Origin: Bacteroidota bacterium
GTDB taxonomy: Bacteria; Bacteroidota; Bacteroidia; NS11-12g; UBA9320
Direction of reading: 5' to 3'
DNA: 64,000 nt
Assembly (NCBI GenBank): GCA_024679565.1
Contig: JAIBDD010000013.1
Coordinates: 20,014 to 84,013 of the forward strand
A program made the translations under genes and the position numbers. This document shows, piece after piece, positions 37,155 to 45,876 of this stretch (within the stretch, counting starts at the first letter, position 1; each line of letters starts with the position of its first letter). The notes below the pieces were generated by a model. The model was not told the DNA's origin. It worked only from the letters and a program-made list of their open reading frames with translations, and made no database searches.

Positions 37155-37706
37155 TTAATCAATTTCAATAATACCAATCAAGGAATTACCCTTTTTTGTG
37201 AATAATTCTAGGCGTTTTGTTAATAACTGCAGATTTTGGACAGCGACAACGCCAGCAATGATGTGGGTTTGCTCATAATGTGGCTTTCTTTTGGTCCATA
37301 TTTCAGACAATCTTTTCTCTATCTCTAGAGCATCTAGTCCCAAAAACATCGGTCTAACTTGGTCGTCAGACATAATTTGCTTAGCGATTAAACCAATATC
37401 ATTCTTTAACAAGATGCAAGTGCCATTCTTTAATAAGGTTTGCATATTGTCAAAATGAGCAGGGGTGCCTCCTCCAGTTGCCAAAACCATATCGGGATGT
37501 TGGGTAATTACCTCAAGCAAGCACTCAGATTCTTTCTTTCGGAAAGCTTCTTCACCATATTGTTCAAAGAAGGTGTTAATAGATGTTTTTGTCTTTTCCT
37601 CGATCCAACTGTCTAAGTCGACATAGTCACAGTTTAAATGCGCAGCGAGTGTTTGTGCAAATGTTGATTTGCCAACACCAGGTAACCCAATGACAAATAC
37701 TCTCAT
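37155..37706 (-). CDS. aroK: Shikimate kinase
   Basis: The 183-residue kinase phosphorylates shikimate in aromatic amino acid synthesis. It has the P-loop GLPGVGKS, the DLDSWIEEKTKTSINTFFEQ shikimate-binding segment, GEEAFRKKE and the VLATGGGTPAH motif. The lid Arg lies in DQVRPMFLGL. It is the last gene of a four-gene operon in which each gene overlaps the next by four bases; its start sits in the end of the permease gene. Confidence 0.93.
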   Translation of the reverse strand: MRVFVIGLPGVGKSTFAQTLAAHLNCDYVDLDSWIEEKTKTSINTFFEQYGEEAFRKKESECLLEVITQHPDMVLATGGGTPAHFDNMQTLLKNGTCILLKNDIGLIAKQIMSDDQVRPMFLGLDALEIEKRLSEIWTKRKPHYEQTHIIAGVVAVQNLQLLTKRLELFTKKGNSLIGIIEID

Positions 37707-38755
37707 GCACTAAGTCTAATTCGAGGGTCTAAAACGGTATATAGTATGTCAACAACAAAGTTGATGAAAACGAATATGAAGGCGATAAAAACAATACTAC
37801 CCATAATAATAGGTAGGTCACTTGTTTCTAATGCGTGAATGGTAACGCTACCAATTCCTTTCCAGTTGAATATTTTTTCTACAAAAAATGCTCCAGCCAA
37901 TAAGGATGCAAACCATCCTGATACGGATGTCATCACCGGATTTAAAGCGCTTTTAAGTGCATGCTTGAAGTAAACTTGTTTCCGGTTTAGCCCTTTGGCA
38001 ATTGCCGTCCGTATATAATCCTTTGATAACGCATCTAACATCGCATTTCGGGTCAATTGTGTGATGATAGACAATGGACGGATACCCAGTGCAAATGCAG
38101 GAAGTATTAAGTTTTGAAGTGCCAGTTGCTTGCCATTAAATGGGTCAATCTCATATAGACTGCCAACAACATTTAAACCTGTCCAACCACCCCAAAGATG
38201 ACCGAATAAGAAACTGAAAATGATAGCCGAAAAGAACGAAGGAACAGAAATGCCCAATGTACTTACAAAGAGTAGGCTTCGGTCAACCCAACTACCTTGT
38301 TTGACACTAGACAGTACACCGAATATTAAACCAAAGATACTGGCAAAGATCATTGCAGCCAGGGCAAGTACGAGTGTGCCAATAAAGGCATCGGCAAGTA
38401 TTGATTTAGTGGGCTGCCCGGTTTGGAAACTTCTTCGTAGATAAGGGGCTTTAACCACCACTTGGTTTACACCGGTTGTAAACAACACTTTATGACTCGA
38501 TTCTACAGCATGTTCTTTTTTGTATAAAGATATTACCGATAAGTCGTTAAGGAAGGCGAGGTATTGCTGCCCTTTTGGTTGGTCAAGTTTAAGCTCAGCT
38601 TTTATCGCATTTAAGGTTGCCTCATCTGTACGATCTGTTACTAGAATATCTTCAGGATTTGGAAACGAAAAACTAAAAAGCCAAAATACTACTGATGCAA
38701 CACTGAATAAAATCAGAAACGCATAGCCAATTTTTTTTAGGATAAATCGGATCAT
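37703..38755 (-). CDS. Peptide-type ABC transporter permease (DppB/OppB-like), without its partners
   Basis: The 350-residue inner membrane protein has the DppB fold: an N-terminal helix, a periplasmic region of about 100 residues and five further helices. The coupling motif is visible in the segment from YIRTAIAKGLNRKQVYFKHA to LNPVMTS. The usual companions (DppC-like permease, ATPases, binding protein) are not next to it. Instead it overlaps by four bases with both the BT_3928-type gene and aroK, an arrangement I believe recurs in Bacteroidota. Confidence 0.88.
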   Translation of the reverse strand: MIRFILKKIGYAFLILFSVASVVFWLFSFSFPNPEDILVTDRTDEATLNAIKAELKLDQPKGQQYLAFLNDLSVISLYKKEHAVESSHKVLFTTGVNQVVVKAPYLRRSFQTGQPTKSILADAFIGTLVLALAAMIFASIFGLIFGVLSSVKQGSWVDRSLLFVSTLGISVPSFFSAIIFSFLFGHLWGGWTGLNVVGSLYEIDPFNGKQLALQNLILPAFALGIRPLSIITQLTRNAMLDALSKDYIRTAIAKGLNRKQVYFKHALKSALNPVMTSVSGWFASLLAGAFFVEKIFNWKGIGSVTIHALETSDLPIIMGSIVFIAFIFVFINFVVDILYTVLDPRIRLSA

Positions 38756-40284
38756 TCCGACTTCTTCAGAATTTTTTTATACTTGGGTAAGCGGGTTGCG
38801 GGCCATACTTTTTTCACCACGGAGGTGTCTGTAATCAACAATAAACCCGGGTTCGACCGAATGATGGATTTTAAGTTGGTATTGTCTCCATAATAAAACT
38901 CAAACTCCGATATTTGGTATTCGTGTCTAAATACCTCCACGTCTTCTTTTGGACTTGCTGTTAAAGCCCAAAACTCATTACCGTCCGCTGTCCATTGCTT
39001 GGCAATTTCTCGAGCGGCTTTTATCGCTTTGGGGTTTGATTTTGTTACATCGTGTAATACAAGCAGAAGCTTTTTTTCTTTGAGCCAAAAATCATCGATG
39101 TAATTATTATCCTGTTCGGCATTGTAAAACGCAAAATCATGAATTGGAGGTTCATAGGCCTTCGCTAAAAGTTTTTCCTCCAAAACCGTATCATACGACC
39201 ATTTGGCGTAATCAATCTTAGGCTCAAAGGTGTTCTTGTCGCTATCGTATACCACATGTATGGTGGCACCACTGCCGTCTTTAGCCGAATACAAGTAGGT
39301 TGTTTGTAAATGGTCTGAAGCACGCTCACCTTTTGGTACTTGCATGCCAGCGCGAATGTCGGTGCCTTCCGAATAGTGGAGAAAATCAACTACAGGTAAA
39401 TATTGTTTGCAATACAAACTAAATCCAATGAGTAAGAGGCTAAGTACAGTAAGTACTTTTACACCAAACGAGTTGGAGAATATCGGTTTGATGTGTTTTC
39501 TGCCAAACCAAAGTAAGAGCACAAATACACCAATTACTACGTTTTTGTAAAACGACTCTTCTGGGTTCATTGGCAACGCGTCACCAAAACAACCACAGTC
39601 GGTAACCTTGTCGTACACCCAAGAATACAGCGTAAGAAATCCAAAAAACACAGTTATCAGAATCAGCATCCAAATAGTGAATTTTGGTTGCCACCCAATT
39701 AAAATTGCAAATCCTAAGATTGCTTCCAGCCAGCTAACAAAAATGGCCATGAATAAAGCATAATTTCTGAGCCAGTTAAACAACCCAACTGCCCATGAAT
39801 CAGGTTTGACGTATTCCAAAATAGTCGCCTCGCTTTGCGCTGTAGACGGCTTTCCTTCAACTGGAGCTAGACTCGTTCGAAAGTCTAAAATGTCGTTATC
39901 GTTTATATAACTCTGGACCTGCAAATCACTTATAGCGCTGCCACTGTCTGCTACTAATCGATGCGTAAATAGCAACGAACCACTATTGAAGACGTTTACC
40001 GTTGCGGAAAATACGGAGTCGCTGTATGTCCATGGAGATTGTGAAACCGTTATGCTGTATGCGCTATCATTTTTGCCGATAGCACGTATGCTTTTTTTGT
40101 AATTTCCGTCTATTGATATCGTTGTGGCGATAGAATCTTGTTCCGATTCTAGGTCATCAGCAAAAACAGTGAAGTATTCGTCGAGTTTGTATGAAAAACC
40201 CGTAGGGTCGTTGAGTTTAATTAATCCGGAAAGGATAAACAGGAGCCCAATTAAAACACGGCTAAAGTGAACTATAAATCTCAT
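38752..40284 (-). CDS. BT_3928-type protein: DoxX/MauE-like membrane part fused to a thioredoxin-like domain
   Basis: The 510-residue protein starts with a DoxX-like helix (IGLLFILSGLIKLNDPTGFS), has a soluble insertion of about 130 residues, then several helices with the MauE-like motif DCGCFGDALPMNPEESFYKN near residue 225, and ends in a domain that looks thioredoxin-like but has no CxxC (ALTASPKEDVEVFRHEY, PGLLLITD). MauE relatives handle electrons or disulfides in the membrane; the function here is unknown. It overlaps DUF1599 upstream and the permease downstream by four bases each. Confidence 0.8.
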   Translation of the reverse strand: MRFIVHFSRVLIGLLFILSGLIKLNDPTGFSYKLDEYFTVFADDLESEQDSIATTISIDGNYKKSIRAIGKNDSAYSITVSQSPWTYSDSVFSATVNVFNSGSLLFTHRLVADSGSAISDLQVQSYINDNDILDFRTSLAPVEGKPSTAQSEATILEYVKPDSWAVGLFNWLRNYALFMAIFVSWLEAILGFAILIGWQPKFTIWMLILITVFFGFLTLYSWVYDKVTDCGCFGDALPMNPEESFYKNVVIGVFVLLLWFGRKHIKPIFSNSFGVKVLTVLSLLLIGFSLYCKQYLPVVDFLHYSEGTDIRAGMQVPKGERASDHLQTTYLYSAKDGSGATIHVVYDSDKNTFEPKIDYAKWSYDTVLEEKLLAKAYEPPIHDFAFYNAEQDNNYIDDFWLKEKKLLLVLHDVTKSNPKAIKAAREIAKQWTADGNEFWALTASPKEDVEVFRHEYQISEFEFYYGDNTNLKSIIRSNPGLLLITDTSVVKKVWPATRLPKYKKILKKSE

Positions 40285-40826
40285 GCGGCTTCCTCCATAC
40301 GAATCAAAGCAAATATAGCATAGTTCATCATATCCTGGAAGTTAGCATCAAGGCCTTCCGATACTAAAGTTTTACCTTCATTGTCTTCTATCTGTCTGAT
40401 GCGCAATAACTTCATTAATATTAAATCGGTGTAAGTGCTTACACGCATTTCTCTCCAAGCTTCACCATAGTCTTGATTCTTCTTTAGCATTAAGTCTTTG
40501 GTTTGAGCTGTAATTTCTCCATACCAGTCTATTACTTGTGCTTCAGGAATGTTTTCTTCAAAATTTGTATTGTGTAGGAGTTGGATTAGCGCCATTACAC
40601 AATAGTTATATATGCCTATGTATTCATTGTCTAAGCTTTCGCCAACCGCATTTTCGTTAGACACTTCGATGCTTCTTATCCGTTTTGCCTTAATGAAAAT
40701 TTGATCAGTCAAAGACTGAGGCCTCAATATGCGCCAAGCCGTTCCGTAGTCAATCGTCTTTTTCTCAAAGATTTCTTTACACTTATTTAATGCTTGATCG
40801 TACTGCTGTGACGTTTTATTGCTCAA
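40281..40826 (-). CDS. DUF1599 protein with two internal repeats (nucleotide modification-associated domain 1)
   Basis: The 181-residue cytoplasmic protein contains the DUF1599 unit twice. Each has DYGxAWR, then TDxxxxK and RIRxIE, followed about 20 residues later by a GESLD/SEGLD segment and NYxxxALI. The family is linked to nucleotide modification in comparative work, but no reaction is established to my knowledge. There is no suitable ATG. A TTG at 40844 lies inside the predicted -7 box, so the TTG giving MSNKTSQQYDQALNKC is preferred. It heads the operon with the BT_3928-type gene, the permease and aroK. Confidence 0.82.
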   Translation of the reverse strand: MSNKTSQQYDQALNKCKEIFEKKTIDYGTAWRILRPQSLTDQIFIKAKRIRSIEVSNENAVGESLDNEYIGIYNYCVMALIQLLHNTNFEENIPEAQVIDWYGEITAQTKDLMLKKNQDYGEAWREMRVSTYTDLILMKLLRIRQIEDNEGKTLVSEGLDANFQDMMNYAIFALIRMEEAA

Positions 40827-40841
40827 GGTTTTCTTTTTTTG

Positions 40842-40849
40842 CAAAAATA
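40842..40849 (-). promoter_or_regulatory. Predicted -7 box of the DUF1599 operon
   Basis: TATTTTTG on the minus strand is a perfect -7 box about 15 bases before the chosen TTG start. The spacer to divergent folP is short; no -33 TTG is seen. Confidence 0.5.
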
Positions 40850-40869
40850 TACGGCTAATTCGTATAGCT

Positions 40870-41715
40870 ATGCACTTGTATCAAGATAGTATGAACATTA
40901 AGGGCACATTATTCGATTTGACAACCCCTAAGGTAATGGGGATTTTAAATGCAACCGATGATTCGTTTTACGATGGCGGCAAATTTGTGCATAAAGATGG
41001 AGCGTTGGAACATGCTGCTCATATGTTAGAACAAGGGGCAGATATCATTGATGTTGGAGGCGCAAGTTCACGTCCAGGAGCAACCGCAGTGCCAAAGAAC
41101 CTTGAGCAGGATCGCGTGCTGCCAATTATTGAGGCAATTTCGAAAGCATTCCCACAGGCAATGATGTCAATCGATACAAATTGTGCGGAAACGGCGGCTT
41201 TAAGTATTAAAGCAGGCGCTCATATCGTAAACGACATAAGTGCTGGAGATGATGATCCTAACATGCTTGAAACGGTTTCGTTACTCAAGGTGCCATACAT
41301 CGCCATGCATAAACAAGGAACGCCCAAAACCATGCAAAACAATCCGCATTATGCGAATGTGGTATCCGACATTGCCAAGTACTTCTTGCAAAAGCTGGAA
41401 GAGTTTAAACGACATTCAATATTGGATGTGGTATTCGACCCCGGATTTGGTTTTGGAAAATCTGTTGCGCATAATTATGCGTTGCTTAAAAATTTACATA
41501 CGCTAAAAGTATTGGTGAATGCACCGGTTCTGGTTGGTGTGTCAAGAAAATCTATGATAAACAAGGTGTTGCAAGTTAGACCAGAAGATGCCTTAAACGG
41601 TACTACGGTTTTACATGCTTGGGCATTACAAAATGGTGCAAACATCTTGCGTGTTCACGATGTATTGGAAGCAAAACAAGCAGTACTTTTATTTAACACC
41701 TATAAAAATGCGTAA
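40870..41715 (+). CDS. folP: Dihydropteroate synthase
   Basis: The 281-residue TIM-barrel enzyme joins p-aminobenzoate to dihydropterin pyrophosphate in folate synthesis. Signatures are VMGILNATDDSFYDGGKF (usually NVTPDSFSDGG), the pterin site DIIDVGGASSRPGA, MSIDTN, IVNDISAGD, DPGFGFGKSVAHNY and LVGVSRKSMI. The ATG giving MHLYQDSMNIKGTLFDL is chosen; a longer frame reaches back into the divergent promoter. A second ATG seven codons later is also possible. A SUI1-type gene follows. Confidence 0.94.
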   Translation: MHLYQDSMNIKGTLFDLTTPKVMGILNATDDSFYDGGKFVHKDGALEHAAHMLEQGADIIDVGGASSRPGATAVPKNLEQDRVLPIIEAISKAFPQAMMSIDTNCAETAALSIKAGAHIVNDISAGDDDPNMLETVSLLKVPYIAMHKQGTPKTMQNNPHYANVVSDIAKYFLQKLEEFKRHSILDVVFDPGFGFGKSVAHNYALLKNLHTLKVLVNAPVLVGVSRKSMINKVLQVRPEDALNGTTVLHAWALQNGANILRVHDVLEAKQAVLLFNTYKNA

Positions 41716-41724
41716 GTAAGGACA

Positions 41725-42081
41725 ATGGCAAAAAAGAGAAAAATTAAAGATTTGAGTGATTTAGGTGGTATGGTATTCAGTACCAATCCCGACTATATAC
41801 CGGAAGAAGCACATGAAAGTGAAGAGTCCTTAGATCCTTCTCAGCAAACTTTGTATGTTTCGTATGATAAAAAACAGAGAAAAGGAAAAGTAGTCACATT
41901 GGTAGAAGGTTTTGAAGGGCCAGAAAGTGAACTCATTGAGCTAGGAAAACACCTCAAACAGCGCTGTGGTGCTGGGGGCTCTGTGAAAGACGGAGAGGTG
42001 ATTGTTCAAGGCAATTTTGTGACTAAAGTCATCGACATACTCGTAAATAAAGGGTTTAATGTGAAGAAAAAAGGAGGTTAA
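41725..42081 (+). CDS. SUI1/YciH-type translation initiation factor homologue
   Basis: The 118-residue protein has a disordered, acidic N-terminal half and a SUI1 (eIF1-like) domain from about residue 45: KGKVVTLVEGFEGPE, LGKHLKQRCGAGGSVKDGEV and IVQGNFVTKVIDILVNKGF. Bacterial members are thought to influence start-codon choice on the 30S subunit. It follows folP by nine bases and is probably co-transcribed. Confidence 0.9.
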   Translation: MAKKRKIKDLSDLGGMVFSTNPDYIPEEAHESEESLDPSQQTLYVSYDKKQRKGKVVTLVEGFEGPESELIELGKHLKQRCGAGGSVKDGEVIVQGNFVTKVIDILVNKGFNVKKKGG

Positions 42082-42083
42082 AA

Positions 42084-42113
42084 TTTGCTTTTGACATTAG
42101 AAGATTACCTTTG
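42084..42113 (+). promoter_or_regulatory. Promoter of pckA
   Basis: TTTG, 18 bases, then TACCTTTG. The -33 box begins three bases after the SUI1 gene stop, and the leader is about 40 bases. Confidence 0.7.
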
Positions 42114-42155
42114 CCCCCTTAAAAAATTGAAGTAAAACAATAAAAAAGAGATTTA

Positions 42156-43748
42156 ATGAAAAATCATCCAATTATTGATCAAATCATCGACAATTCTAGT
42201 GAGGCGTATATAAACTTAACGCCTGATGAATTGATTGACCACGCATTAAAAAACAACGAAGGAAGGTTAACCTCAGATGGCGCTTTAGCAGCAGACACAG
42301 GGGAGTTTACCGGACGATCTCCAAAAGACAAATTCGTTGTGGAAGACGACATTACACGAGACACTGTGTGGTGGGGTAGTATTAATCAACCAATAGCGCC
42401 AGAGAAGTTTGATTCATTGCTAAGCAAGGTTATTAATCACTATAAAGGTAAAAACATTTATGTACGTGATGCATTTGCATGTGCTGACCCTACATACAGA
42501 ATGAATATTGGTGTAGTAACAGAATCTGCCTACCAAAATTTATTTGCAAACAACCTATTCTTGAGACCTACGGCTGAAGAAGCTGCTAATCAAACTCCAG
42601 AATGGTTGGTAATTGCGGCGCCAAGTTTTATGGCTGACGCAGCTATTGATGGCACACGCCAGCACAACTTTACCATAGTTAACTTCACGCAAAAAATCAT
42701 TTTAATCGGTGGTAGCGGATATACTGGTGAGTTGAAAAAAGGAATTTTCTCTGTATTGAACTACACACTTCCTCAAGATGAAGGCGTATTGTCAATGCAC
42801 TGTTCTGCAAATATTGGAGAAGCAGGTGATACCTCTATCTTCTTTGGACTGTCTGGAACAGGAAAAACAACATTGTCTGCTGACCCGAATAGAAAGTTAA
42901 TCGGTGATGACGAGCACGGTTGGGCTGATAATTCAGTATTTAATTTCGAAGGCGGTTGTTACGCAAAGTGTATCGACCTAACTGAAGAAAAAGAACCTCA
43001 AATATGGAATGCCATTAAACGAGGTGCGTTGGTTGAAAACGTTAGATTCTTTGAAGGATCTGATAAGGTAAACTACGAAGACGTGTCTGTAACGCAAAAT
43101 ACACGTGTTGCATACCCGATTCATCACATCGACAATATCGCAGAACCATCAGTAGGAGGGGAGCCTAAAAATATCTTCTTCTTAACAGCTGATGCATTTG
43201 GTGTATTGCCTCCAATTTCTAAATTAACGCCAGGGCAGGCAGGATATCACTTTATTAGTGGGTACACAGCTAAAGTTGCTGGTACTGAAGCTGGTGTTGT
43301 GGATCCAGAAGCGACGTTTAGTGCTTGTTTTGGTGCAGCGTTTTTACCATTACACCCTGCTAAATATGCCTCCATGTTGGGCGACAAAATGCGTGCATCT
43401 AATGTGAACGTATGGTTGGTTAACACAGGTTGGAGTGGTGGACCTTTCGGTATTGGTAGCAGAATGAGCTTAAGCAATACGCGAGCTATGATCACAGCGG
43501 CATTAAACGGTGATTTGGATAACGTAGATTTCATTAATCATCCAGTATTTGGATTGGCGATGCCGACTACTTGTCCGAATGTGCCAGACGAAGTGTTGAA
43601 TCCAAGAAACACGTGGGCAGATAAAGAAAGCTATGACAAGAAAGCGAATCACCTAGCTGGTCTTTTCAATAATAACTTTAAATCCTTCGAAGAAGGATCA
43701 AATGAAGAAATAAAGGCTGCAGCGCCTAAAGCTACATCGGTAGCTTAA
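42156..43748 (+). CDS. pckA: Phosphoenolpyruvate carboxykinase (ATP)
   Basis: The 530-residue enzyme interconverts oxaloacetate and phosphoenolpyruvate with ATP, the first step of gluconeogenesis. It has TGRSPKDKFVV near residue 50, the kinase-1a motif FFGLSGTGKTTLSADP (about residues 229-244), the metal site LIGDDEHGW, and the adenine-binding stretch NTGWSGGPFGIGSRMSL. It has its own promoter and terminator. Confidence 0.96.
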   Translation: MKNHPIIDQIIDNSSEAYINLTPDELIDHALKNNEGRLTSDGALAADTGEFTGRSPKDKFVVEDDITRDTVWWGSINQPIAPEKFDSLLSKVINHYKGKNIYVRDAFACADPTYRMNIGVVTESAYQNLFANNLFLRPTAEEAANQTPEWLVIAAPSFMADAAIDGTRQHNFTIVNFTQKIILIGGSGYTGELKKGIFSVLNYTLPQDEGVLSMHCSANIGEAGDTSIFFGLSGTGKTTLSADPNRKLIGDDEHGWADNSVFNFEGGCYAKCIDLTEEKEPQIWNAIKRGALVENVRFFEGSDKVNYEDVSVTQNTRVAYPIHHIDNIAEPSVGGEPKNIFFLTADAFGVLPPISKLTPGQAGYHFISGYTAKVAGTEAGVVDPEATFSACFGAAFLPLHPAKYASMLGDKMRASNVNVWLVNTGWSGGPFGIGSRMSLSNTRAMITAALNGDLDNVDFINHPVFGLAMPTTCPNVPDEVLNPRNTWADKESYDKKANHLAGLFNNNFKSFEEGSNEEIKAAAPKATSVA

Positions 43749-43773
43749 GATTTCTTTAAGACAAATATTAGTA

Positions 43774-43808
43774 AGGCTGCTTCTTTATTGAAGCAGCCTT
43801 TTTTTTTG
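43774..43808 (+). terminator. Terminator of pckA
   Basis: A long perfect stem AAGGCTGCTTC / GAAGCAGCCTT with loop TTTATT is followed by eight or more Ts. The 292-base gap from here to yidC holds this terminator and the yidC promoter; I see nothing else convincing in it. Confidence 0.92.
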
Positions 43809-44012
43809 TGTTATAGTGAGCAATTCCATTGTCTGGTAATTGCGGTCGTCGTCATGTTTAAGAGATGGGTTCAGAAATGAGTTGGCCAATTTTGTGCGCA
43901 AAATTGACTGTATTGAAATGTGCAATAATCTTAAATATCCATGTGTTTACCGATAATTTCAAAGTAAGGGTTTCCTTTTCTGTGTTTGAAGTGTTAACCA
44001 ATTTGAAAATCA

Positions 44013-44020
44013 TACCTTTG
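44013..44020 (+). promoter_or_regulatory. Predicted -7 box of yidC
   Basis: TACCTTTG is a perfect -7 box, 20 bases before the ATG. At the -33 position the sequence is GTGTTAA, with no exact TTG. Confidence 0.6.
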
Positions 44021-44040
44021 CACCCCGAAATTAGAAATGA

Positions 44041-45876
44041 ATGGATAAGAATTCGATCGTTGGATATGTACTGATATTTGTAATTTTTGCTGGTTGGTTA
44101 GTATATAGTTCCAACAAGACAGAATTAGAACAACAAGAGCAGCAACAAGAACAATTGCGTCTTGATTCAATTACACAAGCCAATAAAATTGACTCGCTCG
44201 AACGTGCTGCTAAGCAGCCAAAAGTTCAAGCAACTACTGAATCGTCAGTATTGTCAGAGGCAAACCCTCAAATTGATACGAACGCAGTCGCTGGAGTAAA
44301 ACCGGAAGAATTTTTCGGAATAAACAACGATAAAATCGACATCCAATTTACAAGTAAAGGTGGTTCGGTAAATAAAGTTGTTTTGGCGGAATATCAACGA
44401 GCAGATTCATCGCCACTTGTGTTGATAGAGCCTGGGAGTAATAATTTTTCTTATACCATTCCACTTAAGTCTGGAATTGTAGAAACAAATGAGCTAGACT
44501 TTTCGGTTAAAGAAAAGAGCAGCAACCACATTACACTAGAGCACAAGTTTGCTACTGGTGGATCAATTGAGCAAACATATACTGTTAGCGAGGGCTATCT
44601 TGTTGATTATGCTTTTCGATTGGTTGATTTACAGGAGAAGATTGCCAGAAAGCACAATTCGTATTCTTTAGCGTGGGATATGCGCTTACCGCTTCAAGAA
44701 CGCACACTGGATAACGAAAGACGTGTGTCTACGGTGTATTATAAATACAAGAGCGAAGACGACCCAGACAACCTGTCTGAAACAAGTGATGATGACGACG
44801 ACTTGCAAGCCGGTATTCATTGGTTGGCTTTCAAGCAACAATTTTTTATGTCAACCCTCATTTTTCCTGAAGGTCTTGATGAGTCAGGTACAACAATATC
44901 TGTTGAAAAACCTGAAGACGTAGAATACGTTGGAGAAATGATGGCCGATTTGTCATTGCCTTATTCGTTTGACAATTCTGATGAGCATAAAATGCAGTGG
45001 TACTTCGGTCCAAACCATTATAAAACATTAAAGAATTTGGACCTTGGAATGGAGGGAACCATACAACTAGGGCACTGGACTTTCAGCTGGGTGAATAAAG
45101 CCGTTGTTATTCCTGTTTTCCACTGGTTGTCAAAATCTATTAAGAGTTATGGTGTAATCATTCTGCTATTAACCTTGATGATCAAGCTTGTACTTATTTT
45201 TCCAATGTACAAGAGTTATCTGTCTACAGCCAAAATGAAGCTGTTGAAGCCTGAACTTGAAGAAATTAAGGAGAAGGCTAATGGTGATATGACCAAAGTG
45301 CAACAAGAGCAGATGAAGCTGTATAAAAAAGTTGGTGTAAGTCCATTTGGGGGTTGTTTGCCTCAACTGGTTCAACTACCCATTTTGATTGCACTGTTTA
45401 GGTTTTTTCCGAGTAGTATAGAGCTTCGTCAGAAAAGCTTTTTGTGGGCAGAAGATTTGAGTACATACGATACCTGGTTAAAATTTGGTTTTGATGTACC
45501 ATTACTTGGTGACCACTTAAGTTTATTTACCTTACTAATGGCCGGTTCATCTTTGTTATATACAATTTATAACCAGCAAAGTCAGGCAAGCATGAACAAC
45601 CAAATGAAGTACATTATGTACTTAATGCCGGTTATGCTCTTGTTCTGGTTTAATAGCTATGCGGCAGGTTTGAGTTATTACTACTTCTTAGCCAACATGA
45701 TTACTTTCGGTCAGAACTTCATTTTTAGTAAGTTCATTGTTGACGAGGATAAGATTCGTCTACAGATGGAAGCGAACAAGAAGAAAAAAGTGACGGTTAA
45801 ACAATCTCGTTTCCAGAAAAGATTAGAAGAAGCAGCTAAAAAACGAGGCGTAGATCCAAAGAAACTTAGACGATAG
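44041..45876 (+). CDS. yidC: Membrane protein insertase YidC
   Basis: The 611-residue inner membrane protein inserts and folds membrane proteins with or without SecYEG. It has an N-terminal helix (IVGYVLIFVIFAGWLVYSS), a large periplasmic beta domain (about residues 90-360) and a five-helix core with IKSYGVIILLLTLMIKLVLI, KKVGVSPFGGCLPQLVQLPI and LSYYYFLANMITFGQNFIF. The C-terminal tail is highly basic, as expected for a ribosome-binding tail. The end overlaps the convergent glycosyltransferase gene by 11 bases. Relatives of both partner pathways, secY and ffh, are in the same window. Confidence 0.96.
   Translation: MDKNSIVGYVLIFVIFAGWLVYSSNKTELEQQEQQQEQLRLDSITQANKIDSLERAAKQPKVQATTESSVLSEANPQIDTNAVAGVKPEEFFGINNDKIDIQFTSKGGSVNKVVLAEYQRADSSPLVLIEPGSNNFSYTIPLKSGIVETNELDFSVKEKSSNHITLEHKFATGGSIEQTYTVSEGYLVDYAFRLVDLQEKIARKHNSYSLAWDMRLPLQERTLDNERRVSTVYYKYKSEDDPDNLSETSDDDDDLQAGIHWLAFKQQFFMSTLIFPEGLDESGTTISVEKPEDVEYVGEMMADLSLPYSFDNSDEHKMQWYFGPNHYKTLKNLDLGMEGTIQLGHWTFSWVNKAVVIPVFHWLSKSIKSYGVIILLLTLMIKLVLIFPMYKSYLSTAKMKLLKPELEEIKEKANGDMTKVQQEQMKLYKKVGVSPFGGCLPQLVQLPILIALFRFFPSSIELRQKSFLWAEDLSTYDTWLKFGFDVPLLGDHLSLFTLLMAGSSLLYTIYNQQSQASMNNQMKYIMYLMPVMLLFWFNSYAAGLSYYYFLANMITFGQNFIFSKFIVDEDKIRLQMEANKKKKVTVKQSRFQKRLEEAAKKRGVDPKKLRR

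Noticed and set aside
42069..42081. AAAGGAGG as a Shine-Dalgarno sequence for pckA
   Set aside because: It is inside the last codons of the SUI1-type gene, about 75 bases before the pckA ATG and upstream of the pckA promoter.
43809..44012. tRNA or small RNA in the gap between pckA and yidC
   Set aside because: No cloverleaf, CCA end or stable GC-rich stem was found by eye; only the terminator and the yidC promoter are supported.
43865..44074. Possible 69-residue gene just before yidC
   Set aside because: It overlaps the yidC promoter and the first codons of yidC in another frame, resembles no family, and has no promoter of its own.
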